From Stomoxys calcitrans (taxonomy: Eukaryota; Arthropoda; Insecta; Diptera; Muscidae), in contig NC_081553.1 of NCBI RefSeq assembly GCF_963082655.1, forward strand, positions 40,439,054 through 40,503,053: a DNA stretch of 64,000 nt, written 5' to 3'. The notes under the pieces were generated by a model that worked only from the letters and a program-made list of their open reading frames with translations, made no database searches and had not been told where the DNA came from. Shown here in pieces: positions 10,337 to 21,482 of the stretch; the stretch's first letter is position 1; the number at the start of each line of letters is the position of its first letter. Position numbers and translations under genes: made by a program.

Positions 10337-11571
10337 CAAGTAAAAGCGTGCTAAGTTCGGCCGGGCCGAATCTTGGGAAACCCACCACCATGGATTCTGC
10401 TAAAAATGTATGCAAAATAAATTTAGTTGAAGGGCATAAGTTTATTCGACACACCAAACTTCTGTCAAACCAGCAAAAATTAAAGCTTCTTATTAAGCTT
10501 CGGTTTATTTGGGAGCTATATCAGGTTATGGTCTAAGGTTAGGTCAGATAAGATTCGTCCTTTACAGACTCACTTAGACAATCGAATGTCCATTGTGATA
10601 CCACAGTAGCGACAGACCAAGGCTTCTGGCGGGAATCGAACCCACAACCCCTACACTGGCAATCCAAGCACGCTACCAACTCGGCTACCAGAGCGCCCAG
10701 GTTATGGTCTTATTTGGACCGTATTTGGCACAGTTGTTTGAAGTCGTAGCATAACACCGCATGTAAAGTTTCATCCAAATCGGACAAAAATTGCAGCTTT
10801 TGAGTCTTATCAGAACACCGCATACAAAATTTCAGCCAAATCGGACCAAAATTGCAGCTTGTAAGGGCTCAAGAAGTCAAATCGGGAGATCGGTTTATAT
10901 AGGGGCTATATCAGGTTATAGACCGATTCGGACCGAACTTTGCACAGTTTTTGGAAGTCTTATCAGAACACTACATGCAAAATCGGACAAAAATTGCGGC
11001 TACCAGGGGCTCAAGAAGTCAAATCGGGAGATCGATTAATATGGGGGCCATATAAGGTTATAGACCGTTTCAGACCGAACTTTGCACAGTTTTTGGAAGT
11101 CTTATCAGAACACCGCATACAAAATTTCAGCCAAATCGGACCAAAATTGCAGCTTGTAAGGGCTCAAGAAGTCAAATCGGGAGATCGGTTTATATGGGAG
11201 CTATATCAGGTTATAGACCGATTCGGACCGAACTTTGCATAGTTTTTGGAATTCTTATCAGAACACCGCATACAAAATTTCAGCCAAATCGGACCAAAAT
11301 TGCAGGCTCAAGAAGTCAAATCGGGTGATCGGTTTATAAGGGAGCTATATCAGGTTATACACCGATTGGGACCGTACTTGGCACATTTTTTAAAAGTCTT
11401 ATCAGAACACTACATGCAAAATCGGACAAAAATTGCGGCTACCAGGGGAGATCGATTTATATGGGAGCTATATCTAAATCTGAATCGATATGGCCCATTT
11501 GCAATCCCCAATGACCTACATCAATATTAAGTATCTGCGCAAAATTTCAAGCGGCTAGCTATGGTGGTGGG
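10337..11571 (+). mobile_element. DINE-1-like element with ~153 bp internal tandem units
   Basis: The left end is GTAAAAGCGTGCTAAGTTCG followed by a hairpin-forming GGCCGGGCCGAA and 'CCCACCACCATGG'. Inside are about six units in which 'GGGAGATCGRTTWATATGGG' recurs (for example at 11026 and 11179, 153 bp apart). The right end is 'ATGGTGGTGGGTAT'. The last units have internal deletions. A SINE with its own target duplication interrupts the element at 10535-10698. Confidence 0.8.
10535..10698 (-). mobile_element. Second tRNA-derived SINE family, with 12 bp TSD
   Basis: On the minus strand it starts GGGCGCTCTGGTAGCCGAG, has a box A-like segment (TAGCCGAGTTGGTAGCG) and a perfect box B (GGTTCGATTCC), and ends about 164 bp later. 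Direct repeats AGGTTATGGTCT at 10523-10534 and 10699-10710 flank it and restore the host element when one is removed. It is unrelated in body sequence to the longer SINE family in this window. Confidence 0.88.
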
Positions 11572-13028
11572 TATAAAAACCAAATTTGTAACGTGTTTTT
11601 GTTCTGTCTTTACAATTTGGCTCTTTCAACTTTGGATAAATATTTCATGTTCTTTCTGACATAACATTTCTTAATCCTTCAAATATAATTCCTTAGCATA
11701 CAAAATTGTTTCCACTCCACATCCAAAAAATCCAAACTTGATCCTCTCGATATACATTTGAGTTTGTTGGAATTTTTTCCGCCACCAATTTTTTTTTTTT
11801 TTGTCATATTCTCCAAAACTTACATATCCTTACCATATCCTCTGAAAAATGCCTCGAATTGTGTGCAATTATTTTATGATTTGATCATTTTTGCCCACCT
11901 CACTCCTGCCCGGCTAAATGGTGCTTGAAAATATTAAGTCCTTTATGCTACTGCACTTTTTGTTCTTCATCTTTTATTATTTCATAACTTCATGGCATGC
12001 TGATGATTCCTTTATGCTCCATGCTCCACTCAAGCACTCTGGAACAATGGAAGAAAAAGAACCACTACAAAAGGAAGAAGCAAAAAGAACAATAACACAC
12101 TTTTTTCCGTCTCCATTGATTGGCACTTATATTGGTAATTTTCAGGAGCCCTTTTATGTACTCGGATATTTGCCAACAGCCATCTAAACAGCGGCGGCGA
12201 TGGCATCCCAGCAACTAAGCCGAGAGGGAGAAAGGGCAATTGCTTGAATGGCTGGTGTGCCACTTCAAACTGTACTTAGAGGGGGGGGAAGACTCCAAAA
12301 CACTTGCACTAAAAAGTCAATACTTTGCCATACGCCATTGTGCTTGGTCTCTGTTGATAATGCTCGCTCACTCTCCCTCCCCCTTAGCTGCTTCCTTAGT
12401 TGTTATCTTGAGCATATGAAAGTCCAAGTTCGGAGTTGAAGTAGTTTTTTAAGTACCCACAAAAGTATTAATAGATTAAATATTTATTGTACTTCAAACG
12501 AGTAAAAAGGAACTCATATTAAAGACATAAAACCAGGCATTTTACCTCACATAACTTTGAATGGGGCAAATGGGAAGTGCCAAAGCTTCAGTTTCCCCAT
12601 TCCCTGCTGAGAAGAAGGGAGGGAGGGAGGGATTAGCAGAGCAGATGATTGGCATAACTGCAGCATGATTTTTGTTTTTCTTTTTATTAAAAGGCTGGAT
12701 ATCATTATCATGCCTTGGGGTTTTTTTCATTTTAATTATTTTTCATAGGAAAAACTTGTGCTGCTACTGCATCTGCTCTGTATTTATGGCCACTCTTATT
12801 GGGCAAACAATGCCAAGGCGCCCGCAATGTTTGCTGTACAGTGAAAAGGGCAATGTCAATATCATTAACCATGGAATATCACAAATAAAGTTCTCATATT
12901 AATTTTCTGATATATTACAGCACTTTATGGTGCTCTTCATTTTATGCAGATAGTCTGGATAGTTGTTTGTGAGCAAACTTTTATTGTCTGGCATGTATTG
13001 TTGTATATTTTTTATGCACTTGTATGTA
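11572..13028. other. Non-coding, no gene
   Basis: T-rich and A-rich sequence with simple tracts (poly-T at about 11793, an 8-9 G run at 12282, GAGG repeats at about 12614-12630). Several short open frames (for example 11918-12187 and 12672-12902) lack recognisable domains or splice logic. Confidence 0.55.
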
Positions 13029-13595
13029 AAGGGTGATTTTTTTGAGGTTAGGATTTTCATGCATTAGTATTTGACAGATCACGTGGGATTTCAGACATGG
13101 TGTCAAAGAGAAAGATGCTCAGTATGCTTTGACATTTCATCATGAATAGACTTACTAACGAGCAACGCTTGCAAATGTGTTCAAATTTTGACAAATTTTG
13201 TTCAGCGATGAGGCTCATTTCTGGTTGAATGGCTGCGTAAATAAGCAAAATTGCCGCATTTGGAGTGAAGAGCAACCAGAAGCCGTTCAAGAACTGCCCA
13301 TGCATCCCGAAAAATGCACTGTTTGGTGTGGTTTGTACGCTGGTGGAATCATTGGACCGTATTTTTTCAAAGATGCTGTTGGACGCAACGTTACGGTGAA
13401 TGAACACATTTCGAACCGAACACTGATTTTGGTAATAAAATTCAATGATTTGCAAGCGTTGCTCGTTAGTAAGTCTATTCATGATGAAATGTCAAAGCAT
13501 ACTGAGCATCTTTCTCTTTGACACCATGTCTGAAATCCCACGTGATCTGTCAAATACTAATGCATGAAAATCCTAACCTCAAAAAAATCACCCTT
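13029..13595. mobile_element. Rearranged mariner/Tc1-type element with two 5' ends
   Basis: The 567 bp element is bounded by TA (13027-13028 and 13596-13597) with inverted repeats of about 148 bp at 13029-13176 and 13448-13595. Both arms carry the start of the transposase frame (MNRLTNEQRLQ): left on +, right on -. The central piece encodes, on +, the catalytic-core stretch FSDEAHFWLNG...VWCGLYAGGIIGPYFFKDA. The right arm reads inward on - as far as IIEFYYQNQCSVRNVF, over about 13396-13448. The native 3' end and most of the transposase are missing, so it is non-autonomous. Confidence 0.88.
13198..13395 (+). pseudogene. mariner/Tc1 transposase catalytic-core fragment
   Basis: The + strand reads FSDEAHFWLNG, then NCRIWSEEQPEAVQELPMHP and VWCGLYAGGIIGPYFFKD. 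These are hallmark blocks around the second catalytic Asp of a Tc1/mariner transposase. The N-terminal DNA-binding region and the C-terminal part with the third acidic residue are absent. The frame then runs into the inverted copy of the element's own 5' end. Confidence 0.88.
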
Positions 13596-13915
13596 TATAT
13601 AGGATTTAATGCATGGTTTGTCCATTTTATGAAAGAGTATCCTACTCAATCGAATTACCACCGTTATACTCATCGTTCCACATGAATTGAAGGGGGAATT
13701 TATGATTAATGTCCAAGAAGGGTATAGAGGGTAGCTGCCACGAAATTTTACTCACTGCTTAATGTGACAAACAAGAAATGACAGCTACATGATAGTTATA
13801 TAACTGACAGCTCATTGTTTACATATTGTTTAACAGCCACCAATAGCATATGTTTTTGAATTTATTTAAAAAGAAAGTTATACGTGATGGAGTTCAAGCG
13901 TTATATTGGGTTGCC
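13596..13915. other. Non-coding spacer
   Basis: AT-rich spacer between two transposons, with no gene or repeat structure recognised. Confidence 0.5.
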
Positions 13916-14140
13916 CAAAAAGTAATTGCGGATTTTTCATATAGTCGGCGTTGACAAATTTTTTCCCAGCTTGTGACTCTGTAATTGCATTCTTTCTTCT
14001 GTCAGTATCAGCTGTTACTTTTAGCTTGCTTTAGAAAAAAAGTGTAAACAAGTATATTTGATTAAAGTTCATTCTAAGTTTTATTAAAAATGCATTTACT
14101 TTCTTTTAAAAAATCCGCATTTACTTTTTGGGCAACCCAA
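13916..14140 (+). mobile_element. mariner-type MITE, copy 3
   Basis: TTGGGTTGCCCAAAAAG to CTTTTTGGGCAACCCAA, flanked by TA at 13914-13915 and 14141-14142. It is non-coding. Small deletions relative to copy 2 include a missing base in 'GTCAGTATCAGCTG'. Confidence 0.92.
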
Positions 14141-14331
14141 TAGTTTGATTGCGTTATATTTGGCTGGCCGCCTATTGTTGCCGAACTTAGATACCTTTAA
14201 GTAAACAAAATGTATCGCACCATACATTTTTGTAATGATACTTATAGCGGTGACAAACGTCATGGTGATGGCAGCAAAATACTGCAAAAATTCCTGAAAT
14301 GGCTCGGCGAATGAACCTTACAACTAAGCAA

Positions 14332-14560
14332 AAACAAGTAAAAGCACTTAAGAATCTTATCATGGATCGCTTTTGACACATTCTTTGAATGACTTTTTCA
14401 AACATACAGGTGGACCGTACTTTCCTTGACTATTAGAAGTCATTAAAGAAAAAACATTTGAAATGTCAGCCAAATAACTGCGCCCCCTAGAGGCTCAAGA
14501 AGTCAAATCGGGCGATCGGTATAAATTGGAGCTACATAAGGTTATAAACCTATTTGGAGC
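14332..14560 (+). mobile_element. DINE-1-like element, truncated
   Basis: It starts ACAAGTAAAAGCACTTAAG with 'CATGGATCGCTTTTGACA', then one unit with 'CTGCGCCCCCTAGAGGCTCA'. No distal end is seen. Confidence 0.6.
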
Positions 14561-14905
14561 TATAGTTAAACTTTAATATGCGTGAATATAAAATCCGAAT
14601 TTAACTAGCAGAGACACAACCCGCTTTGTTAACAGAGTGCGAGAGAGAGTAACAGAAGTATTAACAGAGATCCACTGAGAGGTTAGCAGAGCTCTGTAAA
14701 TACTTAACAGAACCAAAAAACAAGCGAAATTAATTAAATAACTTACTTTTTATCAATTTTTGCAAATATTTGTAAAAAGAAAAATACAACCATACCAAAA
14801 TTTCGAGTATAATATCAATTCTTTGAACCAAAAACGCCAAAAGAAATATCTATTACCGTAGTACTGAGATAAATGACAAATTTATAAAAAAAAAATATTC
14901 TAGAC
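14561..14905. other. Non-coding spacer
   Basis: A-rich sequence containing a run of 'AACAGAG' motifs (about 14630-14710). Neither gene nor transposon end is seen. Confidence 0.45.
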
Positions 14906-15612
14906 TGGATTATGACCAATGGTCCTGGAGGACGTCTAAGAATTCTACAAGGTACTACCATACATCGTTGGAAAGGTCACGATGTGTTCGTTCAAAAACA
15001 TGCATTAATTCGAAAATCGAGCAGTAGGTTTTTTTAAATTCCTGTCTTTTTTAAAAAAATTCTGGAAAAGATTATGGCTAATTCTGCTGGAGGACATCTA
15101 AGAATTCTACAAGGTATTACCATAGATCGTTGGAAAGGTCACGATGTGTGCTTTCTAAAACATGCATTTATTCGAAAATCGAACAGTTGGTTTTTTCAAA
15201 TTCCTGTCTTTTTTAAAAAAAATTCTCGAAAAAAATCTGGACAGGATTATGGCCAATGCTCCTGGAGGACATCTAAGAATTCCACAAGGTACTACCATAC
15301 ATCGTTGGAAAGGTCACGATGTGTGCTTTCCAAAACATGTCCTTATTGGAAAATAGAGCAGATGGTTTTTTCAAATTCCTGTCTTTTTTAAAAAAAATTC
15401 TGGACAGGATTATGGCCAATGCTCCTGGAGGACATCTTAGAATTCTACAAGGTGCTACCATACATCGTTGGAAAGGTCACGATGTGTTCTTTCTAAAACA
15501 TGCAATAATTTGAAAATCGAGCAGTTGTTTTTTTCAAATTCCTGTCTTTTTAAAAAAAAATTCTCGAAAAAAAATCTGGACAGGATTATGGCCAACGCTC
15601 CTGGAGGACATC
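14906..15612 (+). repeat. Tandem array, ~160-177 bp units, 4+ copies
   Basis: Units contain 'GATTATGGCCAATGCTCCTG', 'GGTCACGATGTG' and 'TTCAAATTCCTGTCTTTTTT'. 'GATTATG' recurs near 14909, 15072, 15246, 15409 and 15586. Variation in unit length comes mainly from the poly-T/A blocks. The unit is not a multiple of three, so the overlapping open frames here are repeat artefacts. I cannot assign a family. Confidence 0.85.
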
Positions 15613-15659
15613 AAAGAATAGCCATGACAAGTACGGTTCATCTGTTTCTGTGGATCAAT

Positions 15660-16745
15660 CTCCTAAATATTTGACAAAGTCATCTAGAGGCTCAAGAAGT
15701 CAATATCAGATATCGGTTTATATGGCAGCTATATCAGGTTATGAACCGATTGAGACCATTCTTAGCACAGTTGTTGAAAGCCAGAACAAAACAACTCATG
15801 CAAAATTTCAGCCAAATCGGATAATAATTTTCGCCTCTAGAGGCTCAAGAAGTCAAGATCCGAGATCGGTTTATATGGCAGCTATATAAAGTTATGAACC
15901 GATTTGGACCATTCTCAGCACTGTTATTGGATCTTAGAACGAGACACCTCATTCAAAATTTCATCCAAATCGGATAATAATTTCCCCTTCTAGAGGCACA
16001 AGAAGTCAAGATCCGAGATCAGTTTATATGGTAGCTATATAAAGTTATGAACCGATTTGGACCATTCTCAGCACAGTTATTGGATCTTAGAACGGAACAT
16101 CTCATGCGAAATTTTAGACAAATCGGATAGAAACTGCGCCCTCTAGAGGCTTAAGAAATCAAGATCCGAGATCGGTTTATATGGCAGCAATATAAAGTTA
16201 TGAACCGATTTGGGCCATTCTCAGCACAGTTATTGGATCTTAGAACGAGACACCTCATGCAAAATTTCATCCAAATCGGATAATAATTTCCCCTTCTAGA
16301 GGCATAAGAAGTCAAGATCCGAGATCGGTTTATATGGTAGCTATATAAAGTTATGAACCGATTTGGACCATTCTCAGCACAGTTATTGGATCTTAGAACC
16401 GAACACCTCATTCGAAATTTTAGCCAAATGGGATAAGAAGTGCGACTTCTAGAGGTTCAACAAGTCAAGATCCGAGACGGTTTATATGGCAGCTGTATAA
16501 AGTTATGGACCGATTTGTACCATTCTCAGCACAGTTATTGGAACTCAAAACGGAACACTTCATGCGAAGTTTCAGCCAAATCGGATAGGAACTGCGCCCT
16601 CTAGAGGCTCAAGAAATCAAGATCCGAGACCGGTTTATATGGCAGCTAGATGAGGTTATGAACTGATTCGGACCACTTTTGGCTCAGTTATTGAAAGCCA
16701 GAACAAAACACCTCATGCGAAATTTCAACCAAACCAGTTAATAAT
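15660..16745 (+). mobile_element. DINE-1-like tandem array, end-truncated
   Basis: Seven units carry 'TCTAGAGGCTCAAGAAGTCA', 'GATCGGTTTATATGGCAGCT' and 'CGATTTGGACCATTCTCAGC'. The 'GAGATCGGTTTATATGG' motif recurs at about 16169 and 16321 (152 bp). Neither terminus is present. The array abuts the 15 kb tandem repeat on its left. Confidence 0.75.
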
Positions 16746-16794
16746 TGGCAAATTTTTTACTAAAAAAGTCACACTAACTTGGAATTTCCCCACT

Positions 16795-17055
16795 GCTGTA
16801 AAGGTTAGCACGTCCGCCAATGACGCTGAATGCTTGGGTTCGAATCCGGGCGAGAGCATTAGAAAAAAATTTCAACAGTGATTATTCTTTCATCATAATT
16901 GCTGGCGACATCTGTAGGGTATTTAACCTTATAAGTGGTGTCACTCTTCGACTCGCCATACTAACTCGGCAGCGAAAAGGAGTTTCCCTATCATTGAGCG
17001 CCACATAAGAGAAGTATCCTCCTTGTTCCTAAATGCGAATGTTCATGGGCACATT
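16795..17055 (+). mobile_element. tRNA-derived SINE, degenerate
   Basis: The head begins at 'AAAGGTTAGCACGTCCGCC' (box A partly lost) and box B is intact (GGGTTCGAATCCGGG). The body is diverged and the tail retains 'TTCCTAAATGCGAATGTTCA'. Confidence 0.75.
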
Positions 17056-17835
17056 TCCATTTCCAGTTTGGCTGCTGCACTGTGAAATAAAAGATTGTTC
17101 TACATCTGTAAAGCATAGCAAATCCCTATCAAAACAATCCTTTAATCTCAGTTTCTTATGTAAACATCCATCTATCCACTCATCCCCACCATCTGACTCA
17201 TAACTTAATATAACGCGTAGCACTACATTTGCATTTCAATTGACAATACAACCGAAAACATATTTCATACAATGTTTTATAATCAGGAAATTTTTAATTT
17301 CTTTGTAAACAAAAAATAAAAAAATCGTCATTGTTGTGTTGTACTACATGAAGCTCATGTGTACTTGTTGTTGTTTGTAATTATTGGGGGAGGCGAGGGG
17401 CAACTCATTTCATGGATAATGAACCGTTTCGGAATGTTACTGCTTCCGATGTACTATGTAGGTTAACCGAAAACAAATGTATCCACACGTAGATATGAAA
17501 AAAGCATGGCAATTATAAACCTATGGAATCGGGAATGATATTTAAAAGTTCTCAGAAGTGAATTCAAGCATGAAGGACAAAATTTAAATACTTATACCTA
17601 GTTTTGTTTTTTTTTTTTTTTTAATGTGGAAGATTTTTAATATTTCAGTGATAAAGCTACAATTAAAAAAAATATTCTGTCATCATGTCAATGATGACAA
17701 GTTGGTAATTTTTATATAAAATGTTCTGCTTAAATGATTAAATGTAACATTGAATGATGCACAAAGAAAAAATTACTAACATTAAGGGATTTTTTTCCTT
17801 TATCAAAGAATTTTGTTAATGATGTCAAGTAATAT
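17056..17835. other. Non-coding, no gene
   Basis: AT-rich sequence with long A and T runs (poly-T at about 17608-17622). No recognisable exon or repeat. Confidence 0.5.
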
Positions 17836-18071
17836 TTGGTTGCCCAAAAAGTAATTGCGGATTTTTCATATAGTCAGCGTTGACAAATTTTTTCACAGCT
17901 TGTGACTCTGTAATTGCATTCTTTCTTCTGTCAGTTATCAGCTGCTACTTTTAGCTTGCTTTAGAAAAAAAGTGTAAAAAAAGTATATTTGATTAAAGTT
18001 CATTCTAAGTTTTATTAAAAATGCATTTAATTTCTTTTAAAAAATCCGCAATTACTTTTTGAGCAACCCAA
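17836..18071 (+). mobile_element. mariner-type MITE, copy 4
   Basis: TTTGGTTGCCCAAAAAG to CTTTTTGAGCAACCCAA, with TA at the right flank (18072-18073). It is non-coding; single-base changes at both tips distinguish it from the consensus. Confidence 0.9.
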
Positions 18072-18149
18072 TAGAAATAAGACTTGAAAATAAGTATGAT
18101 ATATTATTTTAAAAAAATTTAAGGATTAGTGGGGAAGGGAAAAACATTA

Positions 18150-18800
18150 GTCGGTTCGGGCGAAATAAGAATTCTCTCGTATATCCATTGTCCGGCCTGT
18201 TGTCCAATCAACTACAAACGGGAGTGAGTTTCGGGGAGGTCTAGTATCTCTGAAAAACAAAAAAATTGATGTAAATCAAGAATAAGAAGATGAATATCAG
18301 ATGAATACACACCGTGAAAGTACCGATAGAATAGCGCCAGACAATCCACATTACGACGATGAGAGGGAGGCAATAGAATTAGATACCAAACTGTCTCCAA
18401 TCAACGTCCTGCAGTACCTTCAAGAATGGTTTTGAAGCTCCAGTCCATACATGTGAGTTGTACTCCATTTTCGGCCTTATGAAAGTGGTATAGATGTTAT
18501 GAAGTTAAGAAGGAGTGAAGTAAATCTTGCACCCTTTAAAGAAGCCTTAACTCTTGAATGCTTCATTCGACACTTCGAATTTATGTTTAGCCCAACGCAC
18601 ATCACATTTAATCTCCATGCCAAGTACATCAAGAGCATCTGATTGTTAAACATTTATACCGTTGATAGACAGAGATGATCGTAATGGATCAGCGAATCAT
18701 TTATGTGATAACAAACAGCACTGAGTCTTCCATGCATTAAAATCTACTCGTTTCATTGGACCCCACTCAGAAACTGGTACCAAATCCTGGCAGAGTGTAT
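18150..18800 (-). pseudogene. Non-LTR retrotransposon reverse transcriptase, C-terminal remnant
   Basis: Read on the minus strand with frameshifts, the sequence gives 'VSEWGPMKRVDFNAWKTQC', then 'SDALDVLGMEIKCDVRWAKH', 'IYTTFIRPKMEYNSHVWTGA' and 'SHRRNVDCLALFYRYFHG'. These are characteristic of the palm/thumb and following region of insect LINE reverse transcriptases. Stops and frame changes show it is dead. Neither the catalytic YxDD region nor the endonuclease is present. The clade is not determinable by eye. Confidence 0.8.
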
Positions 18801-18904
18801 CGTCCATAATCCGCCTCCTGTCCTCTATCTCTCGAAAACTCTGCCTATGTTCGGATGAGTACGAGTGACAGAGATTACTATCATCGGATTCGATGTCTGA
18901 CTGA

Positions 18905-20516
18905 ACAGATCGTTGAAGAAGTCAAATCCGTGGATCGGTTTATAAGGGAGCTATATCTGTATATGGTCCGTTCCGGATCATACTTGACATAGAAGTTGAA
19001 AGTCTTAACTCAAGTCTTTGTTCCAAATTTCAGCCAAATCGGATGAATATTTGGGCTTCTAAAGGCTGAAGAAGTCAAATCCGGGGTTCAGTTTATAAGG
19101 GGCCTATATCTGTTTATGGACCGATTCGGATTATACTTGGCATGGATGTTGTAAGTCATAACTCAATTCTTTGTTCCAAGTTTCAGCCAAATCAGGTGAA
19201 TATTTAAGCTTCTAAGGGCTGAAGAAGTCAAATCCGGGGATCGGTTTATAAGAGAGCTATATCTGTTTATTGACCGATTCGGATTATACTTGGCACTAAT
19301 GTTGGAAGTCGTAACACGAGTCTTTGTTCCAAATTTCAGCGAAATCGAATAAATATTTAGGCTTCTAAAGGCTGAGGAAGTCAAATCCGGGGATCGGTTT
19401 ATAAGGGAGCTATATCTGTTTATACACCGATTCGGATCATACATGGCATGGATATTGTAAGTCATAACTTAAATCTTTGTTCCAAGTTTCAGCCAAATCA
19501 GGTAAATATTTAGGCTTCTAAGGGCTGAATGAATCAAATCCGGGGATCCCTTTACAAGAGAGCTATATTTGTTTATAGACCGATTCGAATCATAGATGGC
19601 ATGGATGTTGGAAGTTATAACACGAGTCTTTGTTCCAAATTTTAGCCATATTGGATGTAAGTTGAGGCTCCTAAGGGCTGAAGAAGTCACGTTCAGGGAT
19701 CGGTTTATATAGGGGCTGTATCTGTTTATAGACCGATTATGATCATACTTCGCATGGATATTGAAAGTCATAACACGAGTCTTTGTTTTAAATTTTAGCC
19801 ATATTTGATGAAATTTGAGGCTTCTAAGGGCTGAATGAATCAAATCCGTGGATCGGTTTATATGGGGGCTATATCTGTTTATAGACATATTCGGGTCATA
19901 CATTTCATGGATGTTGAACGTCATAATTCAAGTCTTTGTTCCAAATTTCAGTCAAATCGGATGAAAATTTAAGCTTCTACGGGCTCAAGAAGTCAAAACC
20001 GGGGATAGCTTTGTATGGGGCCATATCTGTTTATAGATCGATTCGGATCATACTTGGAAGGGATGTTGGAAATCAAAACACAAGTATTTGTGCCAAATCG
20101 GATAAAAATTGAGGCTCCTAAGGGCTGAAGAAGTCACGTTCGGGGATCGGTTTATATGGGGGCTGTATCTGTTTATAGACCGATTAGGATCATACTCGGC
20201 ATAGATATTTAAAGTCATAACACGAGTCTTTGTTCCAAATTTTAGCCATATTGGATGAAAATTGAGGCTCCTAAGGGCTGAAGAAGTCAAATACGGGGAT
20301 CGTTTTATATGGGGGCTGTATCTCTTTATAGACCGATTCGGATCTTACTTGTCATGGATGTTGAAAGTCACAACACGAGTATTTGTTCCAAATTTTAGCC
20401 ATATTGGGCTCAAGAAATAAAATCGGGGAATAGGTTTATGTGGGGTTATATCTGGGGACTCAAGAAGTCAAATCCGGGGATCGATTTATTTGGGGGCTAT
20501 ATCGTAATCTGAACCG
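18905..20516 (+). mobile_element. DINE-1-like tandem array, ~10 units
   Basis: This is a distinct subfamily with 'AAATCCGGGGATCGGTTTAT', 'TATATCTGTTTATAGACCGA', 'CATACTTGGCATGGATGTTG' and 'GAGTCTTTGTTCCAAATTTC', at about 153 bp per unit. Because 153 is 51 codons, both strands show long open frames with 51-residue internal repeats. No terminal hairpin end is present. Confidence 0.75.
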
Positions 20517-20524
20517 CTCCGTAT

Positions 20525-20750
20525 TGTGACTCCACAATATCAGACATGAACCAACTTAGGAGAGTGGTATTGAAAACAATTAAGGATTTTGTAAGTAGCA
20601 CAGAGTTCCTAACTTAAAATTTTCTTTTTAGAGATTACTTTATAGTTTTTGGAGCGCACAACAAGCCGATTACTGGCTAAGGTGTATGTCCATAGTGGCA
20701 TGGAGCGAATTAAGATCTGCACCCTCTTTTCAACCTAACCTAACTATTTC
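20525..20750 (+). pseudogene. LINE 3' end fragment
   Basis: This matches the 3' end of the retroelement at 41.9-42.1 kb: 'CAGACATGAACCAACTTAGG', 'GTAAGTAGCACAGAGTTCCT' and 'GTATGTCCATAGTGGCATGG'. The translation ISDMNQLRRVV...TIKDFVSSTEFLT corresponds to the C-terminus of the RNase H-bearing ORF2. Everything upstream is missing, as in a 5'-truncated insertion. Confidence 0.78.
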
Positions 20751-20920
20751 AGATGAAATCTTTTATTTCAAGTAAAATGTCTTACCAAAGGAAATTTTTT
20801 CTTAAAAAGTTGAACGTCTTTAAATTTAGATTAATAATAGCCTGTTTGTTTATATCGAAACGAATTATTCGTGTAATTCAAGAGTTTTCCTAAACTGTCA
20901 TTCAAGCAAAAAAGGAAGTT

Positions 20921-21157
20921 TTAGGTTGCCCAAAAAGTAATTGCGGATTTTTTAAAAGAAAGTTAATGCATTTTTAATAAAACTTAGAATGAACTTTAAC
21001 CAAATATACTTTTTTTACACTTTTTTTCTAAAGCAAGCTAAAAGTAACAGCTGATAACTGACAGAAGAAAGAATGCAATTACAGAGTCACAAGCTGTGAA
21101 AAAATTTGTCAACGCCGACTATATGAAAAATCCGCAATTACTTTTTGGGCAACCCAA
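20921..21157 (-). mobile_element. mariner-type MITE, copy 5 (inverted)
   Basis: It runs from TTAGGTTGCCCAAAAAG to CTTTTTGGGCAACCCAA, with the internal sequence inverted relative to copies 2-4. It lies about 325 bp upstream of the spg exon, presumably in a spg intron. Confidence 0.9.
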
Positions 21158-21424
21158 TATTTTGAGGTGTAGATAGATTTGTCAGTGTCAAAAAGGCTAA
21201 AAACTCATTGGAAGTAAATACCGAAATATGTCTATATAGACGAATATAGTTCAAAAAGATTGACTTTCATTCGCCTGTGATGATTTTTCGACATTGACAA
21301 ACAGGCTATAAATCTTTAAAGTTCGAGCAAAATTAACATAACTGACTATTGACATGTAGATTACTTATATCCAATATTTACTCTTTTGTATTTCTTTGTT
21401 TTATAATCCTTATTGAGCAACAAA

Positions 21425-21482
21425 CTGTTTTCATTTCTTCTAACATCTCTCCCTTTTCTTCTCCTTCTCTTCCCATTTTCAG
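21425..21482 (+). promoter_or_regulatory. spg: Splice acceptor and polypyrimidine tract of spg
   Basis: A strongly CT-rich stretch (TCTAACATCTCTCCC, then TTCTTCTCCTTCTC) ends in TTTTCAG directly before the SH3 exon. This decides the exon start, because the open frame continues upstream without domain similarity. Confidence 0.8.

Noticed and set aside
12030..12263. Minus-strand 77-residue frame
   Set aside because: Low complexity, no homology, no splice sites in phase.
21413..21482. Upstream extension of the spg SH3 open frame, including an in-frame Met
   Set aside because: It translates the polypyrimidine tract before a TTTTCAG acceptor; DOCK homology begins only at the exon start.
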